In this document: piece after piece, positions 58,705-64,000 of the stretch
How the letters are laid out: every line of letters begins with the position of its first letter
Numbering within the stretch: the stretch's first letter is position 1
DNA from: Marinobacter sp. BGYM27
GTDB taxonomy: Bacteria; Pseudomonadota; Gammaproteobacteria; Pseudomonadales; Oleiphilaceae
Direction: 5' to 3'
Assembly: GCA_025153445.1 (NCBI GenBank)
Contig: JANZNS010000001.1
Coordinates: forward strand, 1 to 64,000
DNA: 64,000 nucleotides
Notes under the pieces: model-generated
The model's input: only the letters and a program-made list of their open reading frames with translations
The model's database searches: none
What the model was told of the DNA's origin: nothing
Made by a program: the position numbers and the translations under genes

Positions 58705-59142
58705 ATGAATAAAAGAATCCCGGGCAGGCATGGACTGATGACTGGCGTCTTTGCCGCGATGCTAAGCGTTGGTGCGGTCTCTACCGCCCAGGCGGCTGAT
58801 GATGTGCTTGCCTTGCAGAATGCACTCTATGGTGCAGGCTATGACATTGATAACGCCAACGGCAAAATGGGCGCCTCTACCCAGGCCGCTTTGCTGGCAT
58901 TCCAGAAAGATCATGCCAACCTGAAAGCGTCTGGCTCGCTGGATACACCTACCAAAGAAGCGCTGGGCCTGATTGTCGCATCATCTGCTCCGGCCAAGTC
59001 AGCGCCTGCCAAGGCCGCACCGGCAAAAGCGGCGACCAAACCAGCCGCGTCTGCTCAGGCAAAGGCTTCACCCAAGCCGGCTGAGCCCGAAGAAGATGAC
59101 GTCATAGAAGAAGATGATGACGGTGGTTGGTCATTCTTCTGA
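58705..59142 (+). CDS. Secreted peptidoglycan-binding domain protein
   Basis: The 145-residue protein has a Sec signal peptide cleaved after about residue 30 (VSTAQA), one PG_binding_1 domain (about 34-92) with LQNALYGAGYDIDNANGKMGASTQAALLAFQ, a repetitive Ala-Lys-Pro-Ser linker (about 97-125), and an acidic tail (EPEEDDVIEEDDDGG) ending WSFF. ATG 58705 lies behind AGGAGAACA. Its function is unknown; it could bind peptidoglycan in the periplasm. The last 29 bases overlap the next gene. Confidence 0.75.
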   Translation: MNKRIPGRHGLMTGVFAAMLSVGAVSTAQAADDVLALQNALYGAGYDIDNANGKMGASTQAALLAFQKDHANLKASGSLDTPTKEALGLIVASSAPAKSAPAKAAPAKAATKPAASAQAKASPKPAEPEEDDVIEEDDDGGWSFF

Positions 59143-59674
59143 TACAGCGTCCCCCCGCTTTTGCGATCCGCGGAAAAGCGTAGCTCCCGTCAAGCGCGTA
59201 CTGGTTAGCGCCTGCCTGTTAGGCGAATCAGTCCGCTATGACGGGGGGCATCTCTTTATTGATCACCCGCTTATTGCCCGCTGGCGAGATGAAAGTCGGC
59301 TCGTTGCCGTGTGTCCGGAAATGGCGGGCGGATTGCCTGTGCCGCGTCCTGCGGCGGAGACATCAGGGGGCGATGGTGGCGGCGTTCTTGATGGTGTCGC
59401 CCGTGTGATTGCCCGTAACGGTCAGGATGTCTCCTCTGCCTTTGTGGCCGGTGCGGAGCAAGCGCTGGCGGTGGCCAGGCGCAACCATTGTGTTGTGGCC
59501 CTGTTGGCCGCCCGAAGCCCTAGCTGCGGAAACCGCCAGATTTACGATGGTTCATTTACGGGGCAGTTGGTAGAGGGGCAAGGTGTGACGGCTGCGCTTT
59601 TTGAGCGCTCGGGCGTGCGGGTATTCAATCAGTTTGAGCTTGAGGATGCTGAGCGCTATCTGAACACCCTGTGA
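59114..59674 (+). CDS. DUF523 family protein
   Basis: DUF523 proteins (E. coli YbgA carries one such domain) have no settled biochemical role. The 186-residue protein has the family signatures VLVSACLLGESVRYDGGH, VCPEMAGGLPVPRPAAE and ARSPSCGNRQIYDGSFTGQLVEGQGVTAALF. The first 25 residues are outside the domain and overlap the upstream gene in another frame; ATG 59117 or GTG 59123 could also start it. The stop codon lies in a 12-bp hairpin. Confidence 0.82.
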   Translation: MMTVVGHSSDTASPRFCDPRKSVAPVKRVLVSACLLGESVRYDGGHLFIDHPLIARWRDESRLVAVCPEMAGGLPVPRPAAETSGGDGGGVLDGVARVIARNGQDVSSAFVAGAEQALAVARRNHCVVALLAARSPSCGNRQIYDGSFTGQLVEGQGVTAALFERSGVRVFNQFELEDAERYLNTL

Positions 59675-59702
59675 CATCAGCGAGCTGGCATCACAGGGTG
59701 TT
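59663..59702. terminator. Long hairpin between convergent DUF523 and ilvD genes
   Basis: AACACCCTGTGA (59663-59674) and TCACAGGGTGTT (59691-59702) are perfect 12-bp arms, with an inner stem CAGC-GA-GCTG (59678-59687). The left arm includes the DUF523 stop codon. No T-run occurs on either side, so it is an unusual convergent terminator or a protective structure. Confidence 0.55.
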
Positions 59703-59716
59703 GAGTGCGGCGGTTG

Positions 59717-61552
59717 TCAGTTCAGCTTTTCCAGATCCCGGACAGCGCCTTTGTCAGCACTGGTTGCCAGTAAGGCGTAGGCTTTGAGTGCAGCTGTGAC
59801 TTTGCGTGGCCGCGATTCAGCCGGCTTCCATCCCAGCGTGTTGCGTTCTTCACGACGACGCTCCAGCTCATCACTGGACAACTGAACGTTGATTGCGCGG
59901 TTGGGGATGTCGATCAGAATGGTATCGCCGTTTTCAATCAGACCGATCTCGCCGCCGGCAGCCGCTTCAGGCGATGCGTGGCCGATAGACAGCCCGGATG
60001 TGCCGCCTGAAAAACGGCCATCGGTCAGCAGTGCGCAGTCTTTACCCAGCCCCTTGGATTTCAGATAGCTGGTCGGGTAGAGCATTTCCTGCATGCCAGG
60101 CCCGCCTTTGGGGCCTTCGTAGCGAATAATGACAACTTCACCAGGCTTGACCTCGTCATTCAGGATGCCCGCGACTGCCGTGTCCTGGCTTTCAAATACC
60201 CGGGCACGGCCTTCAAACACGTAGATGCTCTCGTCGACGCCGGCAGTTTTCACCACGCAACCGTCACGGGCGATGTTGCCGAATAATACCGCCAGACCAC
60301 CTTCCTGTGAGTAGGCGTTTTCCAGTGAACGAATGCAGCCGGCTTCGCGATCGCCGTCAAGTGTTGGCCAGCGTGTGCTCTGGCTGAACGCCTGTTGGGT
60401 CGGAATGCCAGCGGGCCCTGCCTTGAAAAATTCGACCGCTTCCGGCGATGGCTTGCGCATGATGTCCCATTCCTCCAGCGCGTCGGCAAGCGTCTTGCTG
60501 TGGACTGTCGGTACATCAGTATTCAACAAGCCAGCGCGATCGAGTTCCCCAAGGATGCCCATCACGCCACCCGCACGATGCACGTCTTCCATATGGTACT
60601 TGGGTGAATTCGGTGCGACTTTGCACAGCTGCGGCACCTTGCGCGAGAGCTGGTCGATCTCGTTCAGAGTGAACGGCACCTGGCCTTCCTGCGCCGCGGC
60701 CAGCAGGTGAAGAATGGTGTTGGTTGATCCGCCCATGGCGATATCAAGCGTCATTGCATTCTCGAAAGCCGCCAGCGATGCAATGCTTAGCGGCAGAACG
60801 CTGGCGTCGTCTTGCTCATAATACCGGCGGGTGATATCGACAATCTGACGCCCGGCCTTGAGAAATAATGCTTCGCGATCAGCGTGAGTGGCCAGCATCG
60901 AGCCGTTACCTGGCAGCGCAAGGCCGATCGCCTCAGCGAGGCAGTTCATCGAGTTGGCTGTGAACATGCCGGAGCAGGAGCCGCATGTGGGGCAGGCGCT
61001 GCGCTCGTATTCCGCAACGTCTTCGTCACTTGCATCCGGGTCCGCAGCGATCACCATGGCGTCGACCAGATCGAGTTTGTGCTCGGACAGTTTGGTTTTA
61101 CCGGCTTCCATCGGCCCGCCCGAAACGAAAATGGCGGGGATGTTCAGGCGCATGGCGGCCATTAGCATGCCCGGCGTAATCTTGTCGCAGTTGGAAATAC
61201 ACACCAGCGCGTCGGCGCAGTGGGCATTGGCCATATATTCCACAGAGTCCGCTATGATTTCACGGGAGGGCAGCGAATAGAGCATGCCGTCATGTCCCAT
61301 GGCGATGCCATCGTCGACGGCTATGGTGTTGAATTCCTTTGCTACGCCGCCCGCCGCTTCAATTTCGCGGCAGACCAGCTGGCCGAGGTCTTTCAGGTGG
61401 ACGTGACCCGGTACAAACTGGGTAAAAGAGTTGGCGACAGCAATAATGGGCTTGCCGAAGTCATTGTCTTTCATGCCAGTGGCGCGCCAGAGTGCGCGGG
61501 CACCGGCCATATTACGGCCTGCTGTCGATGTCCGAGAGCGGTACTGAGGCAT
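59717..61552 (-). CDS. ilvD: Dihydroxy-acid dehydratase
   Basis: IlvD dehydrates dihydroxy acids in isoleucine and valine synthesis and supplies the 2-oxoisovalerate used by LeuA. The 611-residue protein has the cluster cysteines in [12 protein letters not shown] and [30 protein letters not shown], and [21 protein letters not shown] near the C-terminus. Length matches E. coli IlvD (616), the [4Fe-4S] long form. It stands alone, divergent from the HDOD gene. Confidence 0.97.
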   Translation of the reverse strand: MPQYRSRTSTAGRNMAGARALWRATGMKDNDFGKPIIAVANSFTQFVPGHVHLKDLGQLVCREIEAAGGVAKEFNTIAVDDGIAMGHDGMLYSLPSREIIADSVEYMANAHCADALVCISNCDKITPGMLMAAMRLNIPAIFVSGGPMEAGKTKLSEHKLDLVDAMVIAADPDASDEDVAEYERSACPTCGSCSGMFTANSMNCLAEAIGLALPGNGSMLATHADREALFLKAGRQIVDITRRYYEQDDASVLPLSIASLAAFENAMTLDIAMGGSTNTILHLLAAAQEGQVPFTLNEIDQLSRKVPQLCKVAPNSPKYHMEDVHRAGGVMGILGELDRAGLLNTDVPTVHSKTLADALEEWDIMRKPSPEAVEFFKAGPAGIPTQQAFSQSTRWPTLDGDREAGCIRSLENAYSQEGGLAVLFGNIARDGCVVKTAGVDESIYVFEGRARVFESQDTAVAGILNDEVKPGEVVIIRYEGPKGGPGMQEMLYPTSYLKSKGLGKDCALLTDGRFSGGTSGLSIGHASPEAAAGGEIGLIENGDTILIDIPNRAINVQLSSDELERRREERNTLGWKPAESRPRKVTAALKAYALLATSADKGAVRDLEKLN

Positions 61553-61724
61553 GATCTTGTCTCGCGTGGTTGTTCAAAGACTGCAAAGAATACCAGAACT
61601 TGGCGTATTTCGGTTAAGGGGCGCTGGCTGATCTGCGTACAATTGTTCACAATAAGAATTGATTGCTGAAGGTTGGGTCGTTGTCGATCATTGCCTTGTC
61701 ACCATTACTCGGGGAGCTGGATAG

Positions 61725-62981
61725 ATGTCTGCGAAGGAGCCGTTGCCTGTTCGTCGTCTGCGTGAGTTTCAACCGCTGGACAAGTTGACGGACGAACAAC
61801 TGATTGTGCTGGCTGCCCGCGCCGAACAGCGAAAATACAAAAAGGGGCAACGCGTTGTTGAGCGCGGTGCCCGTGATGGTCTCGAGTATTTTTTGCTGGA
61901 AGGTGATGTCGACCTGGTGGCGGTTGACGGGCGTTCCAAAAAGATAAGCGCCGGAAGTGAAACGGCGCACAATCCGATCGCCCGCCTGCAACCCCGAATG
62001 TATGATGTCGCAGCCGCGAGTCCTTGCGAGTTTCTTGTGATCGAGCAGGATATTCTCAACCAGCTGCTGCGCGCCGCACCTGTGGCAGACAGTGAAATCG
62101 CGGGCGAGCTGGATGTGGAAGACAATCAGAGCGAAGAGCACCACCTTTTGATGGAGTTCTACGCTGAGCTGCGATCCAATACTCTGGCGTTGCCCAGCGT
62201 ATCGGACGTGGCCTGGAAAGTCCGTCGGGTAACGGATCGACCAACGTCCACAGTGGAAGACATCTCCCGGGTTATCGCAACGGATCCCTCTATTTCCGCC
62301 AAGCTGGTACGGGCCTGTAACAGCCCGATGTATCGGGGCTTTAGTGATGTCAGCACGGTGCGCGATGCCATCGTCCGGCTGGGAACCCGAACGACGCAGC
62401 AACTGGTGACCGTGTTCTCGATGCGGGAAGTGTTCAAGTCGCAGCGGCCCGAATTACAGGCTGCAATGGACCAGCTCTGGCAGCATAGTCGTGAAGTTGC
62501 CGCCCTGAGTTGGGTGCTGGCGGATGCTGCCACCAAGATCAACCCTGAAGAGGCCCTGCTGGCGGGGCTTCTGCACGACATTGGCAGTATTCCGGTCATC
62601 GTGCATGCGGAGCATCACGTTAACGTGTTTGCCGACAGGACGCTGCTGAATCACGTCATCACCGAATTGAAACCGGATATTGGCGCTGAACTGCTGAAGA
62701 CCTGGGGGTTCTCAGGGGATTTTGTGACAGCCGCTCGCCACGCTGAAGACTGGACCTACGAATCAGCCGACGAGGCGCCGCAGCTTGTGGACGTGGTGAT
62801 AGTGGCGCAATTACATGCAATGATCAGTAACCAGAAAAATGCAGAACTGCCTCGCTTTGAGACGGTGCCGGCCTACTGGCGGCTCGGAGAGCTTGAGTTG
62901 AGTGCATCCCGCAGTCTGGAGTTGTTAACCCAGGCGAAGGAACGCGTCGATGAGGTTCAGAAACTCTTGTCAATTCATTAA
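61725..62981 (+). CDS. Cyclic nucleotide-binding-like and HDOD domain protein
   Basis: The 418-residue protein begins with a cNMP-binding-like beta barrel (about 15-125; KYKKGQRVVERGARDGLEYFLLEGDVDLV). Its phosphate cassette region (SETAHNPIARLQPRMYDVAA) is divergent, so nucleotide binding is uncertain. An HDOD domain follows (about 150-345) with LPSVSDVAWKV, DPSISAKLVRACNSPMYRG, VSTVRDAIVRLGT and GLLHDIGSIPVIVHAE. HDOD proteins act in signalling; the domain has lost the full HD phosphohydrolase site. GGGGAG precedes the start. The gene is divergent from ilvD. Confidence 0.85.
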   Translation: MSAKEPLPVRRLREFQPLDKLTDEQLIVLAARAEQRKYKKGQRVVERGARDGLEYFLLEGDVDLVAVDGRSKKISAGSETAHNPIARLQPRMYDVAAASPCEFLVIEQDILNQLLRAAPVADSEIAGELDVEDNQSEEHHLLMEFYAELRSNTLALPSVSDVAWKVRRVTDRPTSTVEDISRVIATDPSISAKLVRACNSPMYRGFSDVSTVRDAIVRLGTRTTQQLVTVFSMREVFKSQRPELQAAMDQLWQHSREVAALSWVLADAATKINPEEALLAGLLHDIGSIPVIVHAEHHVNVFADRTLLNHVITELKPDIGAELLKTWGFSGDFVTAARHAEDWTYESADEAPQLVDVVIVAQLHAMISNQKNAELPRFETVPAYWRLGELELSASRSLELLTQAKERVDEVQKLLSIH

Positions 62982-62996
62982 TTCCGGGACGAATGG

Positions 62997-63584
62997 GTGA
63001 CCAACACCGCTATGCACGTACCACTGTTTCCCCTCAACTCCATCGTGTTGCCGAAGGGGCGAATACCGCTGCAACTCTTTGAACCGCGCTACATTGACAT
63101 GCTGACGCGGTGCCTCAAGGAAGATCGCGGGTTTGTCATCGTGTTATTGCGCGAAGGACTGGAAACCAGGCGTCATGCCGCGTTCTATGACATCGGCACC
63201 TACGTGCGAATTGTCGATTTCCAACAACTCGACAATGGTCTTCTCGGGATTACGGTTGAAGGGGACTACAAGGTCGCGGTTGTCAAAACATGGCAGGCGC
63301 CGGACGGGCTCAATATGGGTGACGTTGAAGGCCTGCTGATGGAGCCGGATCTCCCTGTGCCCGACCGGCTGACCGAACTGTCGTCAGTGCTTAAAGCCCT
63401 GCTGCGGCATCCAGTGGTCAGTGATCTGGACATGAGTGTCGATTTTGATAACGCCCGCGATGTTGGCTGGCGGCTGACCGAATTGCTGCCGTTGGACAAA
63501 CATGAAAAACAGCGGCTCGTTGAATTACAGGATCCGCTGGAACGTCTGGACAGGCTGCATGGGTTGCTGGACGCTTTGGAATAA
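62997..63584 (+). CDS. LON substrate-binding domain protein
   Basis: This 195-residue protein consists of the N-terminal domain of Lon proteases without ATPase or protease parts: VPLFPLNSIVLPKGRIPLQLFEPRYIDMLTRCL at the start, VRIVDFQQLDNGLLGITVEGDYK in the middle and WRLTELLPLDKHEKQRLVELQDPLERLDRL at the end. Such stand-alone proteins are common in proteobacteria and of unknown function. It follows the HDOD gene by 15 bases. GTG 62997 is taken as start; ATG 63012 is an alternative. Confidence 0.85.
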   Translation: MTNTAMHVPLFPLNSIVLPKGRIPLQLFEPRYIDMLTRCLKEDRGFVIVLLREGLETRRHAAFYDIGTYVRIVDFQQLDNGLLGITVEGDYKVAVVKTWQAPDGLNMGDVEGLLMEPDLPVPDRLTELSSVLKALLRHPVVSDLDMSVDFDNARDVGWRLTELLPLDKHEKQRLVELQDPLERLDRLHGLLDALE

Positions 63585-63588
63585 GCGA

Positions 63589-64000
63589 TCAGTTTATGAC
63601 CGCATAGCGTATCAGTGCGCCGGGCAATGCCAGAGCGACATAAGCTATTGCAGTGATACCAATAATGCCGATGCCCACTCGGGTCAGAGGTGTTTGCTTC
63701 ATCAATCCGCCATTGAAACGGCTGAAGCTGGCACGGGTCAGTCCGCATATCGAAAGCCCCAGAAGAATCCCGCCGATGACGTCTGTAAACCAATGCACGC
63801 CAAGGTAAAGCCGGCTCATGGCAATGAGCACAATGGGCAAGCTGAACCAGAGATAGATGCTCCAGCGCCGGCTTCGATGATACTGCTGTGCAACGAATGT
63901 AGCGGCCATGCCATAGGCAACGGTTACCCCGCTGGCGTGACCACTGGGGAATGAAAAAGAACTCGGTGGCAGCTCGACGCCCGTTGGTCTTTCGATAGCA
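63589..64000 (-). CDS. PAP2-superfamily phosphatase, C-terminal part
   Basis: The gene runs off the right edge, so its start is missing. The visible 136 codons hold the phosphatase motifs in order: RP of the first motif at the very edge, SFPSGHASG of the second, and SRLYLGVHWFTDVIGG of the third. Two or three membrane segments are seen. Such enzymes dephosphorylate undecaprenyl pyrophosphate, phosphatidylglycerol phosphate or phosphatidic acid in the membrane. Its end is four bases from the convergent LON-domain gene. Confidence 0.88.
   Translation of the reverse strand, partial: AIERPTGVELPPSSFSFPSGHASGVTVAYGMAATFVAQQYHRSRRWSIYLWFSLPIVLIAMSRLYLGVHWFTDVIGGILLGLSICGLTRASFSRFNGGLMKQTPLTRVGIGIIGITAIAYVALALPGALIRYAVIN

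Overview
The window is a continuous piece of a gammaproteobacterial chromosome carrying mostly housekeeping genes. It opens in the 3' end of a 5S rRNA gene and closes inside a PAP2 phosphatase gene. The gene order rplM-rpsI-petABC-sspAB, diaA-yraN-lpoA, rsmI-rnpB-mraZ-dcw cluster-lpxC-dciA-M23 peptidase-secA-argJ-mutT, and holD-rimI, matches what I know from Pseudomonas and the marine Pseudomonadales/Oceanospirillales/Marinobacter group. Lipid A synthesis (lpxC), meso-DAP peptidoglycan (DNPR motif in MurE), a cytochrome bc1 complex and lipoprotein genes point to an aerobic Gram-negative cell. I cannot name the genus from sequence alone.

Layout: (1) 1-6.3 kb: 5S rRNA end and terminator, leuA, a holD-rimI-CbiM-like run, prfC and a TatD-family hydrolase. 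(2) 6.3-11.4 kb: ribosomal operon rplM-rpsI, the bc1 operon petABC, then sspAB. (3) 11.4-15.8 kb: the leftward lpoA-yraN-diaA operon, divergent rsmI, and the RNase P RNA gene. (4) 16.0-33.1 kb: the complete division and cell wall cluster mraZ-rsmH-ftsL-ftsI-murE-murF-mraY-murD-ftsW-murG-murC-ddl-ftsQ-ftsA-ftsZ, preceded by a phased MraZ operator. (5) 33.2-41.3 kb: lpxC, dciA, an M23 peptidase, secA, argJ and a Nudix-ThiE fusion. (6) 41.4-51.7 kb: moaC-moaA, ribA, the leftward xseB-ispA-dxs isoprenoid operon, a PilZ protein, an NRDE protein, a TauE-like permease, lgt-thyA and folA. (7) 51.7-64 kb: a more mixed region with a DEAD-box helicase, a thioesterase, a haloalkane dehalogenase-like hydrolase, a small Cys-rich protein, an M20 amidohydrolase, a PerM-type transporter, a peptidoglycan-binding protein, DUF523, ilvD, a cNMP-HDOD protein, a LON-domain protein and the PAP2 fragment.

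The genes are tightly packed with many ATGA or TGATG overlaps, so much of the window is probably transcribed as long operons. I saw no insertion sequence, prophage, CRISPR array, tRNA, toxin-antitoxin pair or defence island. No obviously new multi-gene system is present. The best leads are single-locus: a haloalkane dehalogenase homologue whose nucleophilic Asp reads as Asn, a phase-locked 10-bp repeat array at the mraZ promoter, a PilZ protein with a long helical insertion between its two c-di-GMP motifs, a 17-bp palindrome in the pet operon control region, several long hairpins without U-tracts at gene ends (ftsA, secA-argJ, DUF523), and a small Cys-rich protein.
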